This document shows, piece by piece, positions 12,436-25,680 of a stretch of 64,000 nt of DNA (within the stretch, counting starts at the first letter, position 1; each line of letters starts with the position of its first letter). The notes under the pieces are model-generated. The model was not told the DNA's origin. It made no database searches and saw only the letters and a list, made by a program, of their open reading frames with translations. The position numbers and the translations under genes were made by a program. The stretch is from Loxodes magnus. Taxonomy: Eukaryota; Ciliophora; Karyorelictea; Loxodida; Loxodidae. The stretch lies in assembly GCA_946699065.1 (NCBI GenBank), contig CAMPDV010001223.1, positions 1 through 64,000 of the forward strand, given 5' to 3'.

Positions 12436-13585
12436 TTCTGAAGAATGGAGATAATTTGTATATTTTAAATTGGTAATAGCTTTACTAATGGTAATACATA
12501 CATGATGTAGATAATTGAATATAATGATATATAAGATGTCTATGAGATATAAATGTGAAATATAAATACTAATAAGGTATGAAATAATTTGATTAGGTAT
12601 ATTAGTTATAATACAGTTAGGTACAATCTATTATATTATTTAAAGCATTCTTAGATAATTTAAATACTTTATATCAAATTAATAAGCTATAATACAACTA
12701 ATCAATTAACATTTTTTAGTAATAAAAACACATATCAGTCTCAAAAATAACTTAAGAAGCTAAAAGCAATAATTTAAAAGATCTTAAGCTATACATTTGT
12801 ATGATGAGAAAATAAGATATATTATGTAAATTTTAACACTATAATTACATTTAATACTTTAAGAGAAAAATAGAGTTTATTTTTGACTAAAAATCATAAA
12901 GAAAGAAGAAACTAAAGTTGTGGACTTAAATTGTTTGGCATTTTTAAATACTTCTTATATTATATACTTTAAATTTGGCTATTTTTCAAGTCTAAATAAT
13001 ATACTAAAGTATAAAAGGTATTTATTTCTCTGTAATATGCTATCAAATAAAAATTTATAATATAATGTAGTTTTATTATCTGTAATAAAGGGAAACTTTT
13101 ATCTCATCAAGCCTTCGTTCCTTAAATATCATTTTTGCTATTAAAGACAATCTTAATTTTGATTGCCTTACCAAATTTTTATCTTTTGAATGATTTCATA
13201 TTAATCTGAAATTAACTGATAAATCTTTTTTATATATATAAATCTTTGATCTATTGATTGATATTTCTTAGTGTGGCGGTTATACTCACTTCATACTTAT
13301 CATACGATATTGAGTTAGATGTTTAGGAAGCATTTTGCTGTTTTTTATATACTTAAATTTAACTTAGAAAATTCAGTTGATATAAGTATAAAGGACACTC
13401 GCTTTCTAAAGTTTAATAAGATTTATAGATAAAAGCAATATTAAACTAGGTTTCAGAACTAACGTTACTTTTAGTCTTTCTTCTTCATTAATAGTTTTTT
13501 AAGTTATTTTTGGTAGTTATGCTATCATAGTTCTGCTCTTATAAGATTATAAGAATGAAGTAAGCTTAACTTGCAATGAATAGTT
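12436..13585. other. AT-rich part of the duplicated block, no firm gene
   Basis: The sequence is shared with 59250-60385 but changes by substitutions and indels without an obvious conserved frame. It could hold the diverged 5' part of the gene at 13590; I cannot show this. Confidence 0.4.
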
Positions 13586-13589
13586 GAAG

Positions 13590-14850
13590 TCCATACAAAT
13601 ATCCTGAATTTATTTGTAGTATTAATTTAGAACTCAAGCCTTCAATGATCGTGAAGATCTTTCAGACTTTCATTAAATTATTGATAATCAAATTGTGTAA
13701 CTTGGGCTTTTATATTAGATGCATATGCTACTCTAGTAAAGAAAATGGATATTAGAAGGATAGAGAGTTACGTATAAAGCCTTTTATATTGTATGGTTAA
13801 AGTTAGGAAAATACATCTGCTGATACCTAACTTTAATATCTACCTGTAGATCAAAAAGATTCATAGTATGCTAAAGTAAAGAAAATTCTAACTTATGAAA
13901 TGGAGAAAGCTGAAAAAGAAGAGGATGAGAACGAGAGGAAAACAATAATGAAAGAGTAGATATTAGGTTAAGCCGCTATATCAAGACCAATTATTAAATC
14001 TTTTAGTGAAGTCAATTTTGACAGTTAAAAGCGTAAAACTCTAGAATAGTAAATTAAAGTTGTATATGAAGGTAAATGATACGAAATAATTTATATAGCT
14101 ATATAAAGATCTTTTAAGAATCTTTACTGAAGATAATGAAAAAGTAAATAAATATAAGAAATGTAGATATCAATAATATAAAGAAAATAGAGTGCTATGA
14201 TTATTAAATCACTTATATAGATAAAGTGATAAAGTAATTATAGCTTTAGTTACCTTATAATAGAAATAAATAAATAAATAATAACCAATTAGTTTAGTTG
14301 GCTAAGTAAATAAATTTAGCTTATAATTATATAACGATAGCTCACTGAGATCTTAAATTGAAATAGTTTTATTGAAGGATAATAAAAACACTGATTTAAG
14401 TGATTTAATGAAGTAAAAAATAAAGCAATTTCTAAATAAAAAATAGTTTAAATGTATTTAGGAATTGTAAGCTAATTATCTTCTGGTTTATTTGCAATGA
14501 AATATAGAAATAGATTATTTAAGATAAATATGAATTTAAAGCTGCTTTATGAGTGACAGCAATATGAAAATAAAAAATGAGAAAGTGGAAGAAAGAGGAT
14601 AAAGAGAAAAAATAAGAAAATTAAATTTTATTTAGATTAAAAAACATGTAAATGAACGAAGGAAGAAGGATAGAAAAAACGGCATAAGAAAGAATATACA
14701 GAGGACTGAAATAAAAGAGAGAAACTAGGCTTATCTATTTTTGGAATTATTGATATTAGAATGGGGAGACCTAATATAGAATCTGCTATCTATATACTAT
14801 GGAAACTAGTAAATAAGCCTCTTTGCTAGCATCAGAGAGATGTTATTTAA
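13590..14850 (+). CDS. C-terminal part of an unknown basic/acidic protein
   Basis: A plus-strand frame runs FNDREDLSDFHQIIDNQ, KWILEGQRELRIKPFILYGQ, DQKDSQYAKVKKIL, then a charged EKAEKEEDENERK stretch. A very basic region (GRKRIKRKNKKIKFY) and RPNIESAIYILWK near 14765 follow. The last motif also ends the tail of the minus-strand membrane-protein gene (RPNIESAIQILRK at about 26965-27010), so the two genes share at least this segment. The copy at 60390 keeps the frame in the first half. Several TGA codons fall where W is plausible. It is probably the cytosolic tail of a membrane-protein relative; the start is not defined. It converges with the gene at 14850-16497. Confidence 0.45.
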
Positions 14851-16497
14851 ATCTCCTTTAATTTTCTTCTATCTTAAGATCTGGTAAATTTAAGCTTGAA
14901 ATAGGCTGAAATAATTTCATTCTATAATTTTTACTTTGTAGTTATAACTAAAGCATTAATTTTTAATCTTCACTTTAGGCATAGCCCTCTATAAGTTAGT
15001 TTAAATAATAAGCATTCCTAAACAATTGGATCTTACAGCATTGCTTAATAAAATTACCTAGGTCTTTAACTTCATTTTTTGTTTTTCCTGCTTAATATGT
15101 ACTTGAATTCTGTCTTAGGTACGCTTTTTAATCATTATCTTCTACTATTGGAGTTTTCTCACTTCAAGCTTAACTAATTCTATCTCATTAAAAAGGTTTT
15201 TATCTATCTCACCATATCTGAACTTCTATATTGCTTTACCTAATGTAATTCTATAAATATGGAAGTCTTTTTAAGCTTATACTAATATAACTAAACCTGC
15301 TTTATATTTATTAGGAAGTTCATTAAATCAAGACTTCTAGAGTCCGTAATTACTAGACTTCATCTCTTCTTGTTCATTTTTACCCTAATTCCATGCTCTT
15401 ATAATCTTTATTCATAATAATGATTGCCATATAAAGGAATGCGGTTAAACTAATGTAACTGCTGAGATTATCTTTAATCTACTTTTTCAACGACACCAAT
15501 GAATTAAGAAAGTTTCTCCTTTTTGATTGATAAGATCTATTTTATCAACTCACTTTTATCTTTCAAACTAAGATAATTATTAGCATAACTTCCTTAAATC
15601 TCCTTGTCTAGAATGCTTTAGATATAAATTTTATCTCAAGCAATTTTCAACTTATTTCACTCTTAATTTAGCTTCCTTCCTATAAATTATCAGCCTTTCA
15701 AATTGCTTAGCTCTATTGATTTAACATAATAACTATCCTTATAATTCAGCATCTATCCAAGCGTATCTGGATTCAAGAAGATAAATTATCTACCATCGCT
15801 GTTTAGCAGCAGTTTTCTGAACTAACCATAGCTAAACCCTTCTTACTTCTTTATCTATGAATCCAAATAAGCAAATCTTAACTTTTCTCCTTCTTGTTGC
15901 AGGCAATAAGCACTTAATCATTTTAAAGTGCTTTGGTCGTATTTTACAGGTTCTGTTATATTACAATCCTAAAGTATTATTTATATAAGACAGACTTTTA
16001 CCTCTTTCTATCTAGTTTGTAAGATAAAAGAAACACTTTATATAAGCTGATAGAAGTACATATTTCAGACTTACTCAGCTAGAATAGGGAATTTTTCCTA
16101 GAATTTTTAAATTAGCAGATGTAACTTTAATTCTTTAGTCTTTAGCTGATATTCAGAAAACTAACTTCTTAAACTTTTAAATTATTATCTGTATTTTCAA
16201 GCTGCTAAACTTACTTCAGTTTGCTTAATTACTCTGCTCTTGCTTAGTTACCTTAAACAGATTTTTTAGGAGATTTACTAACAAGGCAGCTGATTTTAAG
16301 TACCAAATTTAGATTTTGAGCCTTTTCTTTAAGTTTAGCCATTGAGTCTCTATAGATTTAAGGCTCAAGCTTAATTATAATATAAGCCTCACACTGATAA
16401 TCTAGTATTGAGTAGCTTTGCTGACTAGTAGATATTTAGTATCTGGATGTGAATGTTTTTAGATCTCTAGATCTTAATTGAACTAGGAAAGCAAGGG
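14850..16497 (-). CDS. Hypothetical coiled-coil protein
   Basis: The minus-strand frame begins upstream of ATG 16342 (TFTSRYQISTSQQSYSILDY). It continues through MAKLKEKAQNLNLVLK, a clear heptad-like stretch (QARAEQLSKLKQVQQLENTD), SQDLLIWIHRQRSKKGLAMV and VDNLSSWIQIRLD. The end has RQNSSTYQAGKTKNEVKDL and LKIEENQRRFKQHLSDASKE. The paralogue at 61600-63280 keeps the same frame over the SSWIQ region, including a TGA at that W in both copies. This conservation decides the strand against a long plus-strand frame over the same DNA. TGA occurs at many plausible W sites. Family unknown. It is divergent from the gene at 16521, about 24 bp away. Confidence 0.5.
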
Positions 16498-16520
16498 AAG
16501 AGGAGTATTGTAGAAAAAAT

Positions 16521-17440
16521 ATGGAAAAATCTAATTCTAGTAACATAAAGGAACAAGCTTAAGCTTACGACTTTTTGGTTTCTTTGTTAACTAAAAGGAA
16601 TTTAAATAAAACACAGAGTAAAGAGTAATAACTTGAAATGTGGGAATAAATGTAAGGTACAAAAGAACTTAAAAGTTTAATAAAAGAGCTTTCTAAGTAA
16701 ATTCAAGTGATTAAATATAAGCCAGGAAAATAGAAAAATGTACGAAGTTAAAAGGCCTAAATTTACATTTCCAATAATATAGTAAACGGAACTTGAAGGA
16801 CTGAGTATTCAAAAGTAAATTAAAGAAATTTAATTACAAAATAAGTATTATAAAATAGGCAGAAACCTATTTCTAGTAATTTTAAAATGATAATATAAAG
16901 CAGGATAAGATTAATAATTAGCATGCTTTCCTCTTTAATCTTTTTACTATAATTAAGCTTTTAACTGTCATCTTTAAGAACCAGAGCTGGTATTAAATAT
17001 TAGTGAAATATCTCATTGGTCCTGTTTTCTATTCATCAGTAGAAACTAACTACAAGAAAGATTCTAAAATGAGACATTAAAATTGATAAGGTACAGAAGT
17101 ATTTCAATCAAGAAAATATAGCTTAGAGAAAGCCAAGTTAATTATTATGTTTAAACACCAAAAAAATTTAAAGCAGATTAAAAGTTGAAATTCAAGAAGA
17201 TGAGCTTCCGCTTTTAAGAAAATTAAGAAACACAATTGCTTTAGAAGAAATTGATTTTGGCCTTAGAGAAAATCTTTCTATGAAGTATCAGATCTAAATA
17301 GCAAATTTACATTCCTACATTATTTTATTGCTAGATACTATGAAAAAGCTTGAAGCATAAAAAGAACAATATTAATATAAGACTTTAATAAAAATAAAGG
17401 CTAATGATCAACAAGAATACATAAGAATGAAATTATATTG
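16521..17440 (+). pseudogene. Kinesin-like repeat-family gene, unit A copy (frameshifted)
   Basis: It starts MEKSNSSNIKEQAQAYDFLV and continues through an LEMWEQMQGTKELKSLIKEL helix. From about 17060 it carries the family block NETLKLIRYRSISIKK ... QTPKKFK ... LALEKIFL. That block recurs at 24150 and 35310. An extra base near 17045 (CAGTAGAAACTAACT compared with CAGTAGAAATAACT at 24130) separates the two frames, and the KVRPFL segment of the 21620-24270 copy is missing. The copy at 63307 shares the same start. It is probably a chimeric or decayed member. Confidence 0.45.
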
Positions 17441-17534
17441 ACGGTATCTGAATAAAATATGTAGTAAGTCTGGAAAAGTCTTATGTATCAAATAAGCAAA
17501 ATTTATTATCACTTAGTGTGACTTCCTAAGTCTT

Positions 17535-18959
17535 ACATATTTGCTAGCATTAGACAAATTAAATAAAAATTTATTGGTATAAATCGTAATAATTGTCAAC
17601 TTTGTAAAGTTATCAAGTAGCAAGTAGCATAATGTAGTATCAAGTAAAGATTATTAGAATATAAAATCAGTAGTCTGCAATAATAAAACTTACTCCTCTC
17701 TGGTAAATTTTGATTGAAAGTCTTTCTATATAATCCAGATTCTTAGTAACTTTATTTAATTAAATAAACTTTTTGATTTAATAAATATATTAATAAAAAA
17801 TGGTTATCTGCTTTTTTTATTTTAAGTTACAGAAACTTAAACTAGCTTAGTATTTTACTAACGATAGCTTTTTTTTAGATATACCTAGTTCAATATTTAT
17901 TATAGTCTTCTATCTCCTTCACTTCTTGCCGCTATCATTTTTCACTTTATCTTGAAATAAGCTTTTGTATAGTTGGTGCATTTATTACCCTTCTTGACTT
18001 AGTTGAGCTTATTCACTTTCTTAGACTAAATATATCTTCATTCATTCTATAATTAAGCTTCTTTAAACATAAGTATATTATTAAGTCCTGATTTGGTAAA
18101 TTATCAAAAACTTCTAAATTACCTCCAGTATTACTAACTCTCAACAGATCTGCTTTGCTTTACATTTATGAACTAAATAACTCCTTGCTTGAGCTACTAG
18201 TTTTCAGACTTATTTCTCTTTTAGCTAAACTTATAATTTCTAAGCTTTTATATCTTAGACACTTCTTCTTAAATAATCTAATATTGAGCATTTCAGTTCA
18301 TTTTAAAGAATTTATAAATGCTTAAGCTTTTGGACTTAGCTCAGAAACTTTAACACTTCTAGATAAATCTAAGAAATTAAGTAGCTGATGTGGCTTTATC
18401 AACTAGACTCTGACTATAGATAAGTTTTACTTAGTTTTTTGGTATTCACTTATTTCTTGCATCATAAAAAAACTTAAATTTAAAGAGTAGACACTCACCT
18501 ACCTCTCATAACTATAGCTTTAGAAATTTTCATGCTGATATATCAGCAAGATTTATCACCATCAACATTATATTAGATGGATTTTCCCATATAAATAACT
18601 TCTTATGCATCACTAAACTGTAAAAAATATCTTAGTCTAACCTTTTAATTGCAATTCCTACTATCCATTCTAGAATTACTTAGCTACTTTTCCATATAAA
18701 AGCTATATAATTTTTACTTTAACTAGCTTGAAAGATCATACTCTTAACCATATACTCAACTCTTAAAAGAATTGAATAGTAATATATAGACTAGAAACCG
18801 AGGAAGAGAGTAAGTAAATTAATGGAGTTAAAGCTTAAGCCATTAAAGGCTTAAACACCGTTAAACAGGTTAAACGTTTAGTTTATTAAATTTGAATATT
18901 TAATTTAACTTTAATATCAGTCTATTTAAGCAAAAAATGGCCTAAGTTATTAAATAAAA

Positions 18960-18960
<1 letters not shown>
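17535..18960 (+). repeat. Cathepsin upstream block, matches 24276-25680
   Basis: TGCTAGCATTAGACAAATTA (near 17540 and 24276) opens a highly similar 1.4-kb stretch that leads directly into cathepsin genes A and B. The duplication unit therefore includes the 5' neighbour and the protease. Confidence 0.95.
17690..18520 (-). pseudogene. Hypothetical protein upstream of cathepsin A
   Basis: The minus-strand frame has ML NIRLFKKKCLRYKSLEIIS-type sequence, then TGGNLEVFDNLPNQDLIIYL, NEDIFSLRKWISSTKSRR and EKWQRQEVKEIEDYNKYWTRYIQ-like segments. The unit B copy (24440-25240) preserves this frame and both TGA-encoded W codons of the last segment, with mostly conservative changes, so the strand and frame are real. 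One-base indels differ between copies near 18320 and 18160, so at least one copy is broken. It is divergent from the cathepsin gene. Function unknown. Confidence 0.45.
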
Positions 18961-19991
<1,031 letters not shown>

Positions 19992-20019
19992 TCCGGCTAA
20001 TTAATATAAAAACTAAATT

Positions 20020-20200
20020 ATTGATTCCTTGAATTAATTATAATAAATACAGTGGTGAACCAAACTTAGGTATAACCTCTTATATCAATTACTATAAATA
20101 CTATATTTCCACAGTTTTATACACAGCTAGTATAATAGTTTTACATTCTTTATCTCGATTCATTCATTAAAAGGTATATCTCTAATATTTCATCAGCTGA
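20020..20200 (-). pseudogene. Tail fragment of the membrane-protein family, behind cathepsin A
   Basis: On the minus strand this reads NRDKECKTIILAVYKTVEI and a VIPKF motif. The equivalent position behind cathepsin B reads RDTECKIVTIAISKTEKIEK and behind cathepsin C RDTECKSIIYAMSKTEEIEE. The conserved 3' flank of all three protease copies is therefore the C-terminus of a convergent gene. Here frameshifts (near 20060 and 20175) leave only a remnant. Confidence 0.5.
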
Positions 20201-20260
20201 TTTTCTTTATCTATATATTATATAAGCAAATATTCAACTTCCTATTTTATATCTTTATTA

Positions 20261-20440
20261 TGAAAGGTACCAGACACTAAGGTCTCCTAGTGTAGCATTC
20301 CGATCATGGTCCTGAAGAAGAAAAGACTCACAAGGGAATGCTAGCACTTTGGAAGAGTTTACTAAATAAGTTTTTTAACTTTAAAAGGTTTATTAAAGAG
20401 CTGTGCACCATCGAAGTGCAGATGCTCTATAAACTTAATT
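20261..20440 (+). CDS. Small conserved ORF, copy 1 (family unknown)
   Basis: This GC-richer patch reads MKGTRHQGLLVQHSDHGPEE, then KGMLALWKSLLNKFF and KELCTIEVQM. A diverged copy at 57385-57627 (minus) has the same order of residues (QGALQ, EDETQQRMLTL, ENNFFW, LKICTPLKV). It may be a small gene or a relic of a larger one. No domain recognised. It sits just after the cathepsin A block. Confidence 0.4.
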
Positions 20441-20639
20441 AGTTAGTTATAATATAATTATTTTTAGTGGAGACTATGTATATACCAAATAACTTCTGGT
20501 TAGTGAAAACCTACCTAACTATTGTATTCGCCAATTAATGCGCAATCAGATAGGATAAACTTACGATACTAAATTTCATTAAGAAAGATAACTAAAGAAT
20601 GGAATGGAACGAAAAAGCGAGAGGGAAAAAATTTGATGG

Positions 20640-21330
20640 AAACGTCAGAAAAAGGAATAAACACGAAAAATTATGAAGCATCGTAACTGTATAAGATGTG
20701 TAAAATAATAAGTTTGCTATTAGTATAAAAATCAAAAGCTAGAAAATTAAATGTGAGCATAAAAATGCTCATTATAAATGTAGGGCTGAGATAGTTATAA
20801 AATATGTTAAAAGTGCTCTTATAAATTTCAATTTGTCTGTAATGCGATTAGGACAGAAAGTAAAGCACAAAAATACCTAATGGGATATTATATTAATGAC
20901 TTTACTCAAGTAAACTTCGCAGCATAATTGAATCTGATTGTGCCGTATGCAATGATTAAAAATAGTGGTTGAATTGTATGTGTTAAAGAGTTTTAAATGT
21001 TGCTTGTATAAATGATTATCATGTTATTTGATAGATTAAAAGTGATTTGCTGTGAGCTAAACACATAAGTCTTAATTTACTACTAGGATATAGATGTGAT
21101 GAATGTATTTATCCATTTCTTTTAATGAAAATGAATACCAAAGTGAATTCTCATAAAATTAGATAGACTCAAATTATGATTATATCTATGAAAATGTTAC
21201 AATCATATTTAAATTTTTATAGATAAGAAAAGCGCATCAATTGTAATAAAATAGTCACAAGTACAAAATGCAGGGATTACATTTGATTGATTAACTTTGC
21301 ATATTTATATATCCAGAAAGTTGATATATA
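20640..21330 (+). pseudogene. Degenerate PHD-like zinc-finger ORF
   Basis: In shifting plus-strand frames there is a Cys-rich stretch (HRNCIRCVKQQVCY) and, from about 20937, CAVCNDQKQWLNCMC ... LNVACI ... GYRCDECIY (CDEC near 21095). Spacing resembles a PHD finger (C2C, C-C, x2C, final C2C). The expected His is Asn and the second Cys pair is one residue short. Frame changes upstream (near 20840) suggest decay. PHD fingers bind histone tails; any role here is speculative. Confidence 0.3.
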
Positions 21331-21619
21331 GTAATTCAAATTTTTATCTATGTGAGCGTTTTTTGAATAACGTGCTGAAAGCGAACTTGTAAATAGTTAA
21401 GATTACAGTTTAGAATAAACCTAAAATAAAAAGTTATGAAGTGGATTGTGCTACAGAAATACCCTTTTTCAACTTTCGATTACAAGCATGATAATATTTG
21501 TTATTTTGCATTAACTTTTTTGAAGAATATCTTCTTTGCTTAATTGATTTAACCATTTTTATTTCTTTAAGCTGCTCACTAAAAAATCCTTCAGATACAT
21601 CTCAATATACTTAGCTTCA

Positions 21620-24270
21620 TAATTTACTCCTACAACGCTAACAAATCTAAAGGCAGGAAGTAATATGAACATAACCAGATAAACGAAAAAACTGCCATAG
21701 TTTATAAGCCTTTATTAAAAGGCAATCAGGCTAGCTTTAGCATGAAGAGCATAGATAGTCCTTCTATGAAAAAGACTTAAAGTTGTCTAATTCTCACCAG
21801 ATTTCTACTGTACTCTCTTTGAATAAGAATAAGCTAAATAACACCAAAAGGAAGTAAAGCAAGTGAAGATGATATCACAATCATTTATCTTATCAACGAT
21901 TTACGAAGGAAATCCCAAGACAAAGTAAGAAGCAAATCATCTAGATCTCCTTTGCCATAACCAAGATAGAAAGCAGAAAAAGGAAGCGAAAGGAAATGAA
22001 AAGTAGAAGTGTAAAAAGTGCTATTGCCTAAATTGGAATGAAATAAGAAGTGGTGGATTAAAAGAACTCTTTAGATTGAAATATAATAATATTATGATTA
22101 AATATACTGACTTAGTAAGATAAGAGTCTATACTATTGTTAATAAATCTAATTATGTAACTATGAGGATAATATGTAAAATAAGAAGACCACGGATCTGC
22201 ATAATGATAGAAGGAAAAGATTTGAGTGACATAGATATAAAATAGCGTACTAGATGATAATGACATGATGTAATATAACCATAAGTATTAGTTTCTTTAT
22301 TAGCTACTATAAAACAAAGTATCATAAATTAAAGTCTGGCTAAATTAGTAAATCTACTAACATTTATAAAGCAAATTCTTCGAAGATTGGACTTTGCATT
22401 AATTCATATGCTAATGTAAGGAATTTTAGTGTTTTAAATATCTTGCTAAGATATAAATAATTTAAGCTATAGAAAGAGTTTAAATTGAAAAGAAGTTGTA
22501 GGGAAAAACCCATGGAGTACTTTAAATAGTTCCAGAGCTTATATACTTAAGACTAGCAAAAGCATAAAACCAAATTTCATAAAGCAATACTGTAGCAGAG
22601 TATAAAGTAGCTTACTCAGCTAGAAAGATTATATAAAAATTAAGAAGAAATGCTAGTAACATTATATACTTCAGCAGACAAGAACTTATTCATCGAGAGT
22701 CTGATATAAATCACACTTAAGAGAATAGATTTAAAGTAAGAAGGCTGATTTTCAATTATTTTTAAAGGCTAGAAAAAAGAAGGAAAATTAAATGGTTCTA
22801 AATCTAGGACAGATTATCTCAAATTGAAGCAAAACCTAGAGATATTTCTCAGGCGTAATGATTAATTAAGCAACCTTCCGTAAATAGAAATCAAAATAAA
22901 CCGTAGTAAAAATAAAGAGACACAGACTTAATTAAAGCAAGACCTAAAGAAGGGAAATTAAACTAAATATATAGAGTAATACTGCTGATCAGACTAAAAA
23001 ACCCTATCCATTTACTTCTCCCTTTTAATTATAAATCTTATAATGAGTTTATAAAATAAATTTTTACTTCATAAGCAACTAAAAAATACATAATAATCCA
23101 GCAATAAGCTACTCTATCTACTTTAGCTACTTTAGCTAGTTTGGATATATCAAGATAGAAGAGTAAAAAATGATTAATAACCTAATCAGATTTATTCAAG
23201 TACTGAGCAACTGAACTAGTACTTTGAGCTTTACAAGAAGATTTAAGAATAAAAGATTGAAGGATGGCTTATTAAGTGTTTAGTTACCAACTTGTGGATT
23301 CCATAGAAAGGATAAGACTATTAAGTAAAGAAATATCTTACATATCACCTTATAGTCTAAATAAAGTCTCCATTTTAACTAGAATTGTTCACTAAATGCA
23401 GTTTAATTAAGAAGCATAAAGGAATAAAGATAATGCTTAGTACATAAGCTAAAGACTATTAATTGGGCTGATTTAAAGTTAAATATTTCTCATATTTATT
23501 AAGTCTTTAAATTTAAGGTAGAATGAAACTAAAGGATCTGTAAGTAAATATTGTAATAGCCAAATAGGTAACAAGGAATGTTTTTAAGGCGATCAGATTG
23601 AGTTTAGAAGACCTCTTAGCGAAGTAATATGAAGGTATTGATAAGAGAGAAATGGATAGTAATTAATTATAGAGAAATTGACGGAGTAGTCAGAAACTTC
23701 AAGTAGTATGGAAAGGTACAATGAAAGATATCAATGACTATTGCTTTAATATCAAAAGATTCGTTCAAAACCAATGAAAATTTAAAGAAATTTGCTAAAA
23801 ATACAGTTTAAAGAAAATGCCGCTCTTTTTGAAGATTAAGTTATAAGGAAGTTAGTAAAATAGTTGAAGAAGCAAAGAAATCGATAAGAGCTTTAATACT
23901 GGAACTTAAACCAGATATGGACATAATTATTGTGACAAAGGAACTATTCTAGAAGTTTTGATAATCTTCTTAGAACTCTTAAGATTTTAAATAAAGAAAA
24001 TAAAATTTTTATGAGATTTTGAAAAGTTCGTCCATTTCTAAGTGATAATATTGATTGAATAGTAACAATACAACATAATTATAGTAGGCTAAGAGCTTAA
24101 ATGGATCTTGGTTCTGCTGATAATTATCAGTAGAAATAACTAAAAGAAGGATATTAAAATGAAACATTGAAATTGATCAAATATGTAAAAGTCCTTCATC
24201 TAAGTAAAGCAGTTAAGATAAAACCGAGTATATTATCTTGTTTAAACATTAGTAAAATTATAAAAGACTC
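21620..24270 (+). CDS. Large hypothetical protein with kinesin-like KVRPFL motif (unit B)
   Basis: A plus-strand frame begins around YSYNANKSKGRKQYEHNQ and continues with DITIIYLINDLRRKSQDK and a basic Ser/Arg stretch. From 22740 to 23830 it runs through segments such as SRTDYLKLKQNLEIFLRRND and TEQLNQYFELYKKIQEQKI. A neighbouring frame then carries LLRTLKILNKENKIFMRF, KVRPFLSDNIDW (W is TGA) and NETLKLIKYVKV. The KVRPFL segment after a helix resembles the neck/motor start of C-terminal kinesins (VFCRVRP), but no P-loop (GxxxxGKT) is seen. The 34430 copy keeps the helix and part of the motif. At least one frame change near 23800 suggests decay or error. Confidence 0.35.
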
Positions 24271-24275
24271 GAGCT

Positions 24276-25680
24276 TACTAGCATTAGACAAATTAAATAA
24301 AAATTTATTGGTATAAATCGTAATAATTGTCAACTTTGTAAAGTTATCAAGTAGCAAGTAGCATAATGAAGTATCAAGTAAAGATTATTAGTATATAACA
24401 CCAGTAGTCTACAATAATAAAACTTACTTCTTTCTGGTAAATTTTGATTGACAGTCTTTCTAAATAATTCAGACTCATAGTAACTTATTTAATTAAATAA
24501 ACTTTTTGATTTAATAAATATATTAATAAAAAATGGTTATTTGCTTGCTTTATTTTAAGTTACAAAAACTTAAACTAGCTTAGTATTTTACTAACGATAG
24601 CTCCTTTTTAGATATACCTAGTTCATTATTTATTATATTCTTCTATCTCCTTCACTTCTCGTCGCTATCATTTTTCACTTGATCTTGAAATAATCTTTTA
24701 TATAGTTATTGCACTTGTTAACCTTCTTGATTTGGTTGAGTTTATTCATTTACTTAGACTAAATGTATCTTCATTCATACTACAACTAAGCTTTTTTAAA
24801 CATAAATCTAATCTCAAGTCTTAAATAGACAAATCATCAAAAACTTCTAAATTACCTCCAGTATTACTAGTTCTCAACAGATCTGCTTGCTTTACATTCA
24901 TGAACTAAATAAATCCTTGTTTGAGCTACTAGTTTTCAGACTTATTTCTCTTTTAGCTAAACTTATCATTTCTAAGCTTTTATATCTTAGACACTTCTTC
25001 TTAAATAATCTAATATTGAGCATTTCAGTTCATTTTAAAGAATTTAGTAGATGCTTAAGCTTTTGAACTTAGCTCAGAAACTTGAACACTATTAGCTAAA
25101 TCTCAGAAATTAAGTAGCTGATTTAGCTTTATCGACTAGACTCTGACTATAGATAAGTTTTACTTAGTTTTTTGATATTCACTTATTTCTTGCATCATCA
25201 AAAAACTTAAATTTAAAGAATAAGGGAATCAACTACTTATCATATCTTTAACATTCGAAATTGTCATGCTGATATATATCAGCAAGATTTATCTCCAATA
25301 ACAGACTATTAGAAGGATTTTCCCATATAAATAACTTCTTTTGCATCACTAAACTGTAAAAAATATCTTAGTATAACCTTTTAATTGCAATTCCTACTAT
25401 CCATTCTAGAATTACTTAGCTACTTTTCCATATAAAAGCTATTCCATTTTTGCTTTAACTAGCTTAAAAGATTATATTATTTACCTTTTATTTAATTCTT
25501 AGACTAGAACAAAAACTTAAAAATGAATAAAGGAAATAAGCAAGTTAAAAGGATTAAAACCTTAAACTATTAAAGTATTAGCATCAATAAATGGATTTAA
25601 TGCTTAGATTATTAAACATAACTTAATTTTACTTTCAAATTAGTCAATTAAAAGAAAAATACCTAGACTAATAAATAAAA
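24276..25680 (+). repeat. Cathepsin upstream block, copy B
   Basis: Closely matches 17535-18960 (see there) and ends at the start codon of cathepsin B. Confidence 0.95.
24440..25240 (-). pseudogene. Hypothetical protein upstream of cathepsin B
   Basis: Paralogue of 17690-18520. It retains EKWQRREVKEIEEYNKQW and TRYIQKGAIVSKIL, with the same two TGA codons at W. A missing base in GCAAGCAGATCTG (GCAAAGCAGATCTG in copy A) shifts the frame, while near 25050 copy B keeps the frame that copy A has lost. Each copy therefore carries different lesions. Confidence 0.45.

Larger units (their letters stand above)
11948..17220 (+). repeat. Long duplicated block, matches 58768-64000
   Basis: From TATATGTTTATCTATATT (about 11950 and 58773) the two stretches run in parallel to the end of the window, with substitutions and scattered small indels. 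They are clearly more diverged than the adjacent 7266-8403/57628-58767 pair. The block carries the gene fragments at 12290, 13590, 14850 and 16521. Confidence 0.95.

Noticed and set aside
14900..16450. Long plus-strand open frame rich in Leu/Phe/Ser
   Set aside because: It is the complement of a minus-strand coiled-coil gene whose frame is conserved in the second copy.
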